This document shows, piece after piece, positions 53,407 to 62,972 of a DNA stretch of 64,000 bases. Every line of letters starts with the position of its first letter. Position 1 is the first letter of the stretch. Both the position numbers and the translations under genes were made by a program. Origin of the DNA: CAZSHX01 sp964606895 (lineage in GTDB: Bacteria > Bacteroidota > Ignavibacteria > Kapaibacteriales > UBA2268); contig CAZSHX010000003.1 of assembly GCA_964606895.1 (NCBI GenBank), forward strand, positions 47,292-111,291, read 5' to 3'. The notes below the pieces were generated by a model. That model saw nothing but the letters and a program-made list of their open reading frames with translations, searched no databases and was not told where the DNA came from.

Positions 53407-54753
53407 TTAATCAATTGACTTTAAAATACTGCTAATAAGTTTAATTCCTTCGTCTAAAAATTCTTTTGTCATGTTCAAAGGTGGACGAAACCTTATAGAT
53501 TTGGATCCGCAACCAAGAATCAGCATACCTTCTTTGAAACTTTCGGATAAGAATTTTTGCTGCATTTCATTGTTCTTCAGATCGAAGGCACAGAAAAAGC
53601 CTCTACCTCTAACGTTTGAAACTTTATCAGGAAATATTTCGGCAAGATTTTCAAGCTGATTAATCAAGTATTTTCCTACTGATTTAACATTTTCAAGAAG
53701 ATTTTCTTCTTCGATGATTTCGAGGTAACGGGTAGCTCGAACCATATCAGTAAGGTTTCCGCCCCAAGTAGAGTTAATTCTGCTTGATACATGGAAAACA
53801 TTATCGGGAACTTCATCAATTCTTTCACCAACCAATATACCACATATTTGCATCTTCTTTCCGAAAGAAATTATATCTGGAAGAACACCCATTTGCTCAT
53901 GTGCCCACATAGTTCCGGTTATACCAACACCAGTCTGAACTTCATCGAAAATAAGCAAGGCATCATTATCCAAACACAATTGTTTGAGATTTTGAAGAAA
54001 TTCATCACGAAAATGATTGTCGCCGCCTTCTCCTTGAATTGGTTCGATAATAATTGCGGCTATGTCATCCTTGAAATCGTGAAAAGCTTTTTCAATTTGG
54101 GATATAGCTAATTTTTCTTTATTTATTACTAATTCAAGATTTTCATTGGTTAATGGAAAAGATAATGAAGGATTGATAATTCTGGGCCAATCAAATTTCG
54201 GATAGTAGTTAATCTTACGCGGATCGGTGTTGGTCAAGGACATAGTATAACCGGACCTACCGTGAAAAGCCTGTTCGAAATGAATAATTTTGTGTCCGAC
54301 TTCTGTAGAATAACCTTTATCGAAATTCTTCCGGACTTTCCAATCAAAAGCAGTTTTTAGTGCATTACTTACAGCAAGTGCACCTCCATCAATAAAGAAA
54401 GAATATTTAAAGTGGGGTGGAACAGCAACTTTAAAGAATGTTTTGATAAAAGTTGCCATTTCTTCCGAATAAAGATCGGAATTAGAAGGTTTATTCAGAG
54501 AAGCTCGACCAATATAATTAAGAAATGCAGGATTGTTTACTTTAGGATGATTCAACCCTAAAGGAAGAGAAGCAAAACAAGTAAAAAAATCAAAGAAACG
54601 TCTTTGTGTTTTGGAATCGAAAAAATAAGGTTCCCGACTTTTTTCCAAATCAAGAACAAAATCGAATCCATCCGCGAGGATGTACTTTTTCAATTCATCA
54701 AAAACATTTTCAGCTTTAACATGATAACGAGGAATATAGAGGTTATTTTCCAT
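53407..54753 (-). CDS. lat: L-lysine 6-aminotransferase (PLP class III)
   Basis: 448 aa. Class III aminotransferase fold. HGRSGYTMSLTNTDPRKINYYPKFDWPRI is diagnostic of lysine epsilon-aminotransferases (the KxxYYPKFDWPRI string). DEVQTGVGITGTMWAHEQMG holds the PLP Asp, and SFGKKMQICGILVG the Schiff-base Lys. It converts L-lysine to 2-aminoadipate semialdehyde with 2-oxoglutarate as acceptor. Start 54753 is favoured by GGGAG just upstream; the earlier ATG at 54783 adds ten residues. No saccharopine or semialdehyde dehydrogenase gene is adjacent. Confidence 0.9.
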   Translation of the reverse strand: MENNLYIPRYHVKAENVFDELKKYILADGFDFVLDLEKSREPYFFDSKTQRRFFDFFTCFASLPLGLNHPKVNNPAFLNYIGRASLNKPSNSDLYSEEMATFIKTFFKVAVPPHFKYSFFIDGGALAVSNALKTAFDWKVRKNFDKGYSTEVGHKIIHFEQAFHGRSGYTMSLTNTDPRKINYYPKFDWPRIINPSLSFPLTNENLELVINKEKLAISQIEKAFHDFKDDIAAIIIEPIQGEGGDNHFRDEFLQNLKQLCLDNDALLIFDEVQTGVGITGTMWAHEQMGVLPDIISFGKKMQICGILVGERIDEVPDNVFHVSSRINSTWGGNLTDMVRATRYLEIIEEENLLENVKSVGKYLINQLENLAEIFPDKVSNVRGRGFFCAFDLKNNEMQQKFLSESFKEGMLILGCGSKSIRFRPPLNMTKEFLDEGIKLISSILKSID

Positions 54754-55278
54754 AGAAACTCCCAAATTAATAAAAATAAACAAAATAGAAATATATTCAA
54801 AAAGGATACAAGAAAACTAAGATCAGTATAGTTTAGAGATTATGAAGGTATAGAGCCGGACAAAATGATAACAGAAATCAGATAAGACTTTATAAATAGA
54901 CATGATATAAACGAACATCCCCGGATAGTTCCTTTAATTCCAATACAATCATTCGCTATTAAAGTTTTGTTTCTCATCGTACATGCAAATTACGAAGAAA
55001 ATTTGATTTGATAAAGCTTTTCGGGAAAAAATCTTTGTAGTGATTTGAACTACAAAAATTTAAGGTGATATACTACAAAAAAATCATAATTTCAGTTATA
55101 ATTATTTAACCCTTGCACTCATATATTGCAGTTGCTTGATTGTAAAAAAAGCTAATAATATTAAAGATTACAATTGATATTTTGAAACTTATATAAAAAC
55201 GATTAAGTCTGGTTAATATTCGAAAAATGAAAATAAAATATTTTGATTAATTCTCAATAACTAAGGAGAAAAAACTAA
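54754..55278. other. Divergent intergenic region with repeated ACTACAAA sites
   Basis: 525 bp of very AT-rich DNA between lat (reverse) and the four-TM protein gene (forward). The only clear structure is the group of TTTGTAGT/ACTACAAA sites at 55034-55079. No ORF or RNA gene is seen. Confidence 0.6.
55034..55079. promoter_or_regulatory. Inverted and direct ACTACAAA repeats, possible operator
   Basis: TTTGTAGT (55034-55041) and ACTACAAA (55049-55056) form an inverted repeat with a 7-nt spacer; a further ACTACAAA lies at 55072-55079, 23 bp (about two helical turns) from the second. The regulator is unknown. Confidence 0.4.
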
Positions 55279-56646
55279 ATGGCTAGAGCAACGCATCTAA
55301 AGAAACCGGCACAAAAGAAGTTGCAGATACAACATGTCCTAACTATCGGAGTTATGGTAGTCGCATTTTTTGTTTTGTATCACATGGTATTAATCCCTTG
55401 GGTTAGTGCATCATTTGTCGTTCCTCTTTTCAAACCCAGCCCTGAAAAAATGGAAAAAATGGGTTTTGTTCAGTTCAAGGGATTGGTCTGGGCTTCTACA
55501 ACAAAAGAAAAAGCAGAAGATATTCAAAAAAGAGGCAGAATTGAAGTTCAGAAGGACCTTATTGATAAATCATTTATTTTTGATTTTTCATGGAGCAAGA
55601 GAAATGAAAAGGACCATGGTTATGCAAAAGATTCGGAAGAATGGTATGCCAAATCCGAAGTACTTGGAGAAGAACCAATTTATCTGGAGCCATGGAAAGG
55701 ATTTATTATCCTATCAATAGTTCTTTCAGTGCTTACAGCAGGTTTAATTTCTATTGTTATGCCAATTTCTATAGGTTTTATGTCACTCCTTTTCGACCGA
55801 CAAATTGAAAATACTCAAACAAAAATTCGTCTTCAAACTGGTTTTAGCGAAGATGTGGTTGAGATTTTAACTATGCCTGATGACAAACTTCGGGAAAAAG
55901 ACAGAGATGAAGTAGAAAGAGTATTCCTCAAAGTTTGGGACAGAACAGTTCCTGAAGAACTTGGTGCTCCTCAGCAAGCTTTAAGATTTGAACACATGTT
56001 TGACGACAACACTGATGTTGTAAAATTCCGTGATGACGATTTATTTACAAGAATTAAAGAATACTTTTCTGATTTCGTATTAAAAGAAATCGAAGATTGC
56101 CGCGATGGTCTTATTTGGAGAAGAAATCATGCTTTGATTTTCAAAGGTTTGAGACTATATATGGCTCACCACTTCACTGAAAAATATGCAAATAACGTTA
56201 CTGGTCTGGCTTACGGTGGAGCGGCTGTACTTATCGTTGCAGTTGGTATCCGCGGACTAAAGTTCATTCCGGCTAATAGACCTTCGTTCATCCTTCTTGC
56301 AATTTTCCTGGAGTTCAGCATGTTATCACTTCTTGCTATAACGCTTGTTTATACAGAAGAAGAAGAACGTATGGATAAAATGTTAAAGAAAATGGAAGAT
56401 GCCAACAAGAGTCAGCTCGAATCTCTTAGGGGTCAGCAGGGCGATATTCATAATCTTTCCGAAGTTCTTATTGGTCAATCTTCTAAGATTATTAAGGATA
56501 GAGTAGAAAGTGCAATCGCTGAGTACATGAGTAGCGATGATCATATTAAACGAGTTGTTGCAGAAGAAATAAGCGAAAAAATTCTTATAGGACTAAGAGA
56601 TTCATTCTCACAGTCAAGTGCGAAACAGGAATTCAGAAGAAGATAA
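55279..56646 (+). CDS. Four-TM membrane protein with C-terminal coiled coil, unrecognised
   Basis: 455 aa starting after AAGGAG. TM1 is at about 19-42. A periplasmic or lumenal part follows (about 43-140, Lys/Glu rich, FIFDFSWSKRN). TM2, a long or double segment, is at about 142-175. A cytosolic part (about 176-310) carries DDKLREKDRDEVERVFLKVWDRTVPEE and a Trp/Arg helix (GLIWRRNHALIFKGLRLYMAHH). TM3 (about 313-335) and TM4 (about 340-364) are followed by a charged coiled coil (about 366-450). I do not recognise the family. It directly precedes the C25 peptidase gene, though a terminator lies between. The topology superficially resembles motor or scaffold proteins such as GldL, but no GldL motif is seen, so no function is assigned. 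Confidence 0.7.
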   Translation: MARATHLKKPAQKKLQIQHVLTIGVMVVAFFVLYHMVLIPWVSASFVVPLFKPSPEKMEKMGFVQFKGLVWASTTKEKAEDIQKRGRIEVQKDLIDKSFIFDFSWSKRNEKDHGYAKDSEEWYAKSEVLGEEPIYLEPWKGFIILSIVLSVLTAGLISIVMPISIGFMSLLFDRQIENTQTKIRLQTGFSEDVVEILTMPDDKLREKDRDEVERVFLKVWDRTVPEELGAPQQALRFEHMFDDNTDVVKFRDDDLFTRIKEYFSDFVLKEIEDCRDGLIWRRNHALIFKGLRLYMAHHFTEKYANNVTGLAYGGAAVLIVAVGIRGLKFIPANRPSFILLAIFLEFSMLSLLAITLVYTEEEERMDKMLKKMEDANKSQLESLRGQQGDIHNLSEVLIGQSSKIIKDRVESAIAEYMSSDDHIKRVVAEEISEKILIGLRDSFSQSSAKQEFRRR

Positions 56647-56668
56647 TATTTCTTTATCATTTTTTTAA

Positions 56669-56704
56669 AAATCATCGGTGTTCATTCATCGGTGATTTTT
56701 TTTT
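56669..56704 (+). terminator. Intrinsic terminator before the C25 peptidase gene
   Basis: AAATCATCGGTG and CATCGGTGATTT form a 12-bp stem with two G-T wobbles and a 6-nt loop, followed by a long T-run. It separates the membrane-protein transcript from the peptidase gene. Confidence 0.8.
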
Positions 56705-56815
56705 ACAATTTTTGAATTAATATTTAGTCTTAATAAGTGGAGCTTTTTCAAAAAATAGGGTAATAGATGGCAATTGCGACTAATTGAATAGTTTAATTAA
56801 AATTACGGTTAAGAG

Positions 56816-59800
56816 ATGACTCGTTTCTTTGTATTTTTCGGCATATTAATAATTACAAATTTTACCCTATTATCAGCTAATCCGGTATCATTACAATCCT
56901 CTGAACAAGGAGTTGTAATAACTATATCGGGTCTGAATTATCAAATCACTGAAAATAATACTTCAAAAGGAATCCAATTTAAAGATATTTTAGAGAACAA
57001 ACCCTCAACCGAACATAACTTAGCCTTAGACGAATTGATTTTTACTGTAGCCGTAAATGGAGACTATCATGCAGATTTAAGCGGTTCAAAATTGCAAACT
57101 ATTCCATATATTGATATTGCCAGCCAAACTGACGTTTATGGGTATTCATTCAATTCAAATAATACAACCAATTCCAACAATACATTGGAGCCTCATATCC
57201 GAATTATTGAAAAGGGAATACAAAGAGGTGTAAGACTCATCAATGTCATTTTTCAACCTTTCAGATTTGATCCTATAAAAAATGAATTATCTTATTATTC
57301 AGATGCAAAAATCTCTATCAGGTTCGAAAAACCCATAAATATAATTAAAACAGATTTCAATCAGAATCTTTATTCTTTCTTCGCGGGAGTTATTAATTGC
57401 GAGCAAATACCTTTTTTATCAGATAAAAAAGTTGAAAGACAAAAAGTGAATATCTTGCTTGACAATGAAGCATGGTATGATAACACAAAAAAATATGTTC
57501 GATTATCTACACATAAAGATGGGATTGCAAGGATAAATGGGTCTGAAATAATTAAAATTGAGAACTACTTTTCAGGTAAAGAAACAAAATTTCTGCATTT
57601 TCTTTTTAAAGGTGTTGAAGTACCTATTTACATAGCAAATGATAATGATGGAGTATTTAATCAAAATGACGAAATTTATTTTTTAGGGAGAAGATCAGAT
57701 GGAGACACTACTTGGTTTAACAACTACTCTGATGAATCTTCATTCTTCGTGTATTACGACAATCAGTCTGAAGGCAAACGAATTCATATACTAACTGAAA
57801 TTTCAGCAGACAAAACAATCAATAAGGTATTAATTGATAAGCACATAGAAAAAGAAGTAATGTATAGTGTAGGATTTCCTCAGGATAATATTGAAACAAT
57901 GCCAGGGGAAGGTTGGTGCTGGCAAATATTATCACCAACAGAAGGAAATGTAACAAAAAAGAAATTTTCATCCCCTGTCATTTTATCACCTACGGGGGAT
58001 ATTAATGATTCACTGGAAATTAGTTGTTTTTACGCAAGTAGTCGGTGGGATACTGTTGCTCTAAATCATAGATTATCGTATATTTTTAATTCTGATACTG
58101 TTAGTTCGATTATACTTAATGGCGGCGACAAAGGACAATTTTCAACATTAAGAAATTCTGAGAGTCTCCTCAATGGTGCTAATAACCTTGAAGTAAATAC
58201 TTTTGGGATAAAATATCCCGATGGTAGCTTTAAAAAACCTGATGAAGTAATTGTAGATTATATTCGTATAATTGGAATTTCCAAACCATTTGCAGATAAT
58301 GGATTTTCAGAATTTCAGATTCCATACTTATCAGATAACTCAAAAATTGAAGTTCCGAATTTTTCTAACCCAAAAATAGTAGGTATTGATATTGTCAACG
58401 ACCAAATTGTATTTTCAAATGGTGTTTCAGGTACATCAATTCGAGTTGGAACTAAAAGTGGTTCAAATCCATTGACCTCAATAGTCGTAAATGACAGCAT
58501 TATTTATTCTGACCCGGCTGATGGGTTATTTGTAACTTCTTTAAAAGCTCCTGAATTTTCGAAACTTGATAAAAGATTTTATCAACCCTCGAATTTCAAT
58601 GAAGCTCAAACTTTTCTTCAGGATTTACCTTCTGGAACTGTTATCATCATCGTATTCAATTCAACTACAGCCGATTTACCGAACCAGTTAATGAATTTTT
58701 TTGCTGATTTGGGGAGTAAATATTCCAATAGTATTAATGTTTCAACATCCTGGGTATTTGCATTTGTCAAAGGTAATAGTGAATCCGTTAAAGAAAACTT
58801 TAATGTCACAGGGATTGCAGGCTTTAGTGAATTCATCAAACATAATAACGGAAATTCTTATTCTGCCACAATCAATTTGAAATCTGAGTATGATTATAGT
58901 TTTGTTTTTAATGATTCAACAAAAATTGAAACCGCTCAAGCCAAGAAAGTGAATTTTTCTGATTTGCGAGATACAAAAAATCAATATGATTATTTAATAA
59001 TTTACCATCCAGATTTTGTCAACGTAGCAGAAAAATTGAAAATACACAGACAAATTACAAATCCTGGAATAAAATCTAAAATAGTTGATATTTATGATAT
59101 TTACAAAGATTTTAACTTCGGCACTAAATCTCCTCATGCTATTAGAAATTTTCTTAAATATGCTTATAATGAATGGCAAAAACCATCCCCATTGAATGTT
59201 GTTTTAATTGGTGATGCAAGTTATGATTGCAGAAAAATTCAGTCCACTACCATTAGGACAGATTTCATACCGGCATATGGTTGGCCTGCAAGTGATTTTT
59301 GGTACACTTTATTAGATGGAAATGATAATCTTGCCGAAATGTTGATTGGAAGAATTCCTATTTCCACTGAAAAACAAGGACTTCAATACCTTGACAAACT
59401 GGTAGAATATGATACAATTCCAAATAATCCATGGACAAAGACATTTTTAATGCTTTCAGGTGGTAAGGATGAGATTGAACGACTATCAATGTATGAAACA
59501 TTGAAAAACCTATTTATGGAGGATATTATTCTTCCCTCGGAGATAGGTGCTGAAGTATATATAATTAGAAAAAAAGACCCAGCTATTGGTGGAGAATCAG
59601 AGGCTTCTGAAGTTATTTCTCAAATAAATTCGGGTGCCTATTGGATTACTTTTTTCGGGCATGGTTCACCAACAGTCTTTGACATAGATGGCTGGCAGTC
59701 AGACAAGCTTAACAACAAAGGTAAATATGGGTTCTTTTCAACAATTTCATGCAACACTGCTGATTTTGCAAATACAGAAACTCAGTCCAGAAATGAAGAT

Positions 59801-62614
59801 TATGTATTAGAGCCAAATAAAGGATTCATCGGTGCAGGTGGTTCTTCCAATTTTAGTTTAATTCCTGTATCAAGAAAACTTCATTACTGGATGTTAAAGG
59901 GTTTGGCAGACAGAAATTCTGGGTTACGAACATATTGTGATGTTCTGAATTATGCTAAAACATTAACCATTTTTGATGAAGCAGAAGTTTTCATAAGTCA
60001 ACAATATTGCTATCTTGGTGAACCATTAGCAGTATTAAAAAATATAGGTGACCCTGATCTGTATTTTTTATCGAATGGAAATGATATTAAAGTCGAAACT
60101 TCTAATAAAAGTGCTTTCATAACCGAAGAAGATTCATCAATAATAATTTCCGGAAATTTGTACAATGCAGGCTATCGCCTTTATTCCAAAACAAATATCA
60201 GGCTTATTCATAAATATGACAACCAAATTGATACGGCATATTTAGATATAAATGGAGTAAATGCTAAGAAGGATTTTTCATTTCAAATTAGTGTTATAAA
60301 GAAACCCGGTTTTCATTATTTTGAATTGGTTGCAGATCCTGACAGTCTTATAAAAGATCCAAACCGGAAAAATAATCTCTATTCTTTTACAACCCAAGTA
60401 TTTACTCTAGGTTTGTATTCGCTCGATCCATTGCCAAACTGGAATATTAACAGTTCTCAGCCTGAGTTCAGATTTATTAATCCGCTTTTAAACTCAACAA
60501 ATGATCAATTTACTTACTTATTTAAAATTTACGATTTATCCAATTTGTTTTCTGAACCGATTCTCATATCAAGTTCAAATGAGATATTGGAAAATGAATC
60601 ATTTATTGAATGGCAACTCAAAACTCCATTAAAAAGCAATTGGCATTACCAACTAACTTCTCAACTAATAAATAAAAGTACCGGAAAAACAAGTGCAGAA
60701 AGTAATATTCCATTTCATACTTTGTCGATTTCAATAACTGACAGTGTTTCATTTTTGATTAGCGGAGAAAATCAGCTACAGGAATTATCCTCTAAAAATC
60801 TTTTATTAGAAGGTCATGGAGATTCATCTGAATTGAAGCTTCAAAATTTCGATTATCCATTCCAAATACTAAGCGTACGTAGCAGTGACCATAGTCCGTT
60901 TCGACTTTCCGAGATTGTTTACCGAGATACTATTTATATTCCAAACACAGGGGATATACTTGGATTTAAAGTTGTTCTCATTTCAGGTAAAGATTATGAA
61001 GTAAAGCAAATTAAGATTTACAATACATGGGGTTCAGAGGATTGGGCAACTGATTCAAGCAGTGTTAAGCTTGTTGAATTTCTCAAAGATTCCGTGGAAA
61101 TGGGTGATTACGTTCTGCTTGCCACACACGGAGAGTCCACCAGATTACCTGAGCTGTGGAAAGGTACAATTGGAAGCATGGACTCATTAAAAGCAGTACT
61201 AAAGCAATACGGTTCAGTATTTGCCGATTCATTCGGGTGGGGTTCTTCTTTTGCTATGGTTGGAAGAAAAGGTGCAATACCCGGAACTATACAAGAATCC
61301 ATTGACAAAAATGGTGATTCAGTTGTCCTGAAAGGAAATATTGTTCAATATGGAATGTCCGGATCTGTATTCACAAAAAAAATTGGTCCTGCAAAAAAAT
61401 GGGGGAAGATAAAAATTAACGGTCTTTTCTCAGATTCACTTAATAATGAATTGAAAATAATTGCTTTCAACAAACAAAAGAACCAAAATGACACAATAAT
61501 AATCAAATCACTTGCGGATGAACAAATTTTAAACTCATCATTGTATCCTTATATCTGGATTAATTATTCTTTTGGAAGAACGAATATAAATGAAGAACCA
61601 TACTTGTCTTCAATATCATGTAATTTTGTTCCAACTGAAGAGTTTTCTATTCTTCAAAGCAAAACTTATTTTGCAAAAGATTCAGTAATGAGAGGTGATT
61701 CTGCATTACTTAATATTTCATTACTTAATATTTCAAAACGAGTCAGTTCAGACACTAATACCGTTTCATTAAAGATAGGTTCACATACCGGAGATATTGA
61801 CAAACAGATAATACCCGTAAAAAATTTGCTTTCTGATGAAGTATTCTCATTTTGTACGAAATTAATCACCGATAACTACAACTCATCAAATGAAGCCAAT
61901 ATCATTATAAACTCTGAAAACAAACCTACCGAGATATATGATTTCAATAATAGACTGGTTAAAAACTTATATATTAATAAAGATAACGAAAAACCGGAAA
62001 TAAAACTATCTCTGGATAGTATTGAAGTGAAAAATAACGATTTTGTTTCCAGACAGCCAAAGGTAAAGATAGACATACTCGACAATTCCCATCTCGAAAT
62101 TGATAAAGTTAGCAAGGCAGATGTTTTTATCAATGGCAGGTGGCAAAATTCAAATAAAATTGAATTTAAAAGCTTTGGAAGAGATATTCCATTAAAAGCT
62201 ACTCTTAGTTTTCTTTCTGATTCATTGGAATATGGCGATAATATTTTTAGAATTTACGTCTCTGACGCTACCGGCAACAGAGATACTCTTATAATTTCCG
62301 TTAATGTTTCGCTAAATTGGTATATTTTAAATGCAGAAATATACCCTAACCCTCTATCGGACAAAGGCAGGTTCGAATTCTTGCTCAAATCTCCGGTGCA
62401 TGGAAGTACTGCCAGAATAAAAATCTATAATCAATTGGGACAAATAATCCGCACATTAGAAAAACAGTCAATTATCGGTAAGAATTTCATTGAATGGGAC
62501 GGAATGGATAGTTTTGGGTATTCAATACCAAGCGGTCTTTATACTTATTTGATTGAAGTTCTTACAAACGAATACGTTGAACCGGTAATGAAGAAGTTTT
62601 TAATTGTAAGATAA
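56816..62614 (+). CDS. C25 (gingipain-family) cysteine peptidase, PorU-like, with ILEI-like insertions
   Basis: 1932 aa. Signal peptide 1-21 (TRFFVFFGILIITNFTLLSA). An N-terminal PorU-type region (about 215-560: YVRLSTHKDGIARINGSEI, VEVPIYIANDNDGVFNQNDEIYFLG) precedes the C25 domain (about 720-1090), which has LNVVLIGDASYD, the catalytic His949 in FFGHGSP and Cys979 in TISCNTADF. Domains resembling ILEI lie at about 599-655 and 1390-1500. The C-terminus (YPNPLSDKGRFEF ... SIPSGLYTYLIEV) is a T9SS/FlgD-like sorting domain. PorU removes sorting signals and links cargo to lipopolysaccharide; this protein may be that sortase or a surface protease. It is much longer than Porphyromonas PorU (about 1160 aa). 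Confidence 0.82.
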   Translation: MTRFFVFFGILIITNFTLLSANPVSLQSSEQGVVITISGLNYQITENNTSKGIQFKDILENKPSTEHNLALDELIFTVAVNGDYHADLSGSKLQTIPYIDIASQTDVYGYSFNSNNTTNSNNTLEPHIRIIEKGIQRGVRLINVIFQPFRFDPIKNELSYYSDAKISIRFEKPINIIKTDFNQNLYSFFAGVINCEQIPFLSDKKVERQKVNILLDNEAWYDNTKKYVRLSTHKDGIARINGSEIIKIENYFSGKETKFLHFLFKGVEVPIYIANDNDGVFNQNDEIYFLGRRSDGDTTWFNNYSDESSFFVYYDNQSEGKRIHILTEISADKTINKVLIDKHIEKEVMYSVGFPQDNIETMPGEGWCWQILSPTEGNVTKKKFSSPVILSPTGDINDSLEISCFYASSRWDTVALNHRLSYIFNSDTVSSIILNGGDKGQFSTLRNSESLLNGANNLEVNTFGIKYPDGSFKKPDEVIVDYIRIIGISKPFADNGFSEFQIPYLSDNSKIEVPNFSNPKIVGIDIVNDQIVFSNGVSGTSIRVGTKSGSNPLTSIVVNDSIIYSDPADGLFVTSLKAPEFSKLDKRFYQPSNFNEAQTFLQDLPSGTVIIIVFNSTTADLPNQLMNFFADLGSKYSNSINVSTSWVFAFVKGNSESVKENFNVTGIAGFSEFIKHNNGNSYSATINLKSEYDYSFVFNDSTKIETAQAKKVNFSDLRDTKNQYDYLIIYHPDFVNVAEKLKIHRQITNPGIKSKIVDIYDIYKDFNFGTKSPHAIRNFLKYAYNEWQKPSPLNVVLIGDASYDCRKIQSTTIRTDFIPAYGWPASDFWYTLLDGNDNLAEMLIGRIPISTEKQGLQYLDKLVEYDTIPNNPWTKTFLMLSGGKDEIERLSMYETLKNLFMEDIILPSEIGAEVYIIRKKDPAIGGESEASEVISQINSGAYWITFFGHGSPTVFDIDGWQSDKLNNKGKYGFFSTISCNTADFANTETQSRNEDYVLEPNKGFIGAGGSSNFSLIPVSRKLHYWMLKGLADRNSGLRTYCDVLNYAKTLTIFDEAEVFISQQYCYLGEPLAVLKNIGDPDLYFLSNGNDIKVETSNKSAFITEEDSSIIISGNLYNAGYRLYSKTNIRLIHKYDNQIDTAYLDINGVNAKKDFSFQISVIKKPGFHYFELVADPDSLIKDPNRKNNLYSFTTQVFTLGLYSLDPLPNWNINSSQPEFRFINPLLNSTNDQFTYLFKIYDLSNLFSEPILISSSNEILENESFIEWQLKTPLKSNWHYQLTSQLINKSTGKTSAESNIPFHTLSISITDSVSFLISGENQLQELSSKNLLLEGHGDSSELKLQNFDYPFQILSVRSSDHSPFRLSEIVYRDTIYIPNTGDILGFKVVLISGKDYEVKQIKIYNTWGSEDWATDSSSVKLVEFLKDSVEMGDYVLLATHGESTRLPELWKGTIGSMDSLKAVLKQYGSVFADSFGWGSSFAMVGRKGAIPGTIQESIDKNGDSVVLKGNIVQYGMSGSVFTKKIGPAKKWGKIKINGLFSDSLNNELKIIAFNKQKNQNDTIIIKSLADEQILNSSLYPYIWINYSFGRTNINEEPYLSSISCNFVPTEEFSILQSKTYFAKDSVMRGDSALLNISLLNISKRVSSDTNTVSLKIGSHTGDIDKQIIPVKNLLSDEVFSFCTKLITDNYNSSNEANIIINSENKPTEIYDFNNRLVKNLYINKDNEKPEIKLSLDSIEVKNNDFVSRQPKVKIDILDNSHLEIDKVSKADVFINGRWQNSNKIEFKSFGRDIPLKATLSFLSDSLEYGDNIFRIYVSDATGNRDTLIISVNVSLNWYILNAEIYPNPLSDKGRFEFLLKSPVHGSTARIKIYNQLGQIIRTLEKQSIIGKNFIEWDGMDSFGYSIPSGLYTYLIEVLTNEYVEPVMKKFLIVR

Positions 62615-62972
62615 TTTGATATTTCTATAATATTGAACATCATTTCTATGGTAAAATATCTTTGGGAACTAATAATTGCCAGTAATACCGTAATAATCCC
62701 ACATTGACTGATTTCATCCGCATTCTGGATTCAAATAACATTTGTCATATATTTAATAAACATAACGACAAGCGAAGAAATATCCAAAACAATCGCGTCG
62801 GACAAATTCCAGGTCTTAACAAAACAATTATCCGCTTCAGAAATACATAAACCTGCAGAAGAAATAATATAAATTTTCATTACTGTCCGACAAAAACTAA
62901 AAACAGCAAAAATATTTCAATAAGTCATTGAAAAATAAAATTCAATATTTCAGATAGAAAAGTAAGCCCCCC
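62615..62972. other. Gene-free stretch between C25 gene and IS4 transposase
   Basis: 358 bp with no ORF of note. TACTGTCCGAC at 62881 may mark the outer end of the IS4-family element (untested; its other end lies outside the window). A run of C (CCCCCCC) at 62967-62973 immediately precedes the transposase stop. Confidence 0.4.
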
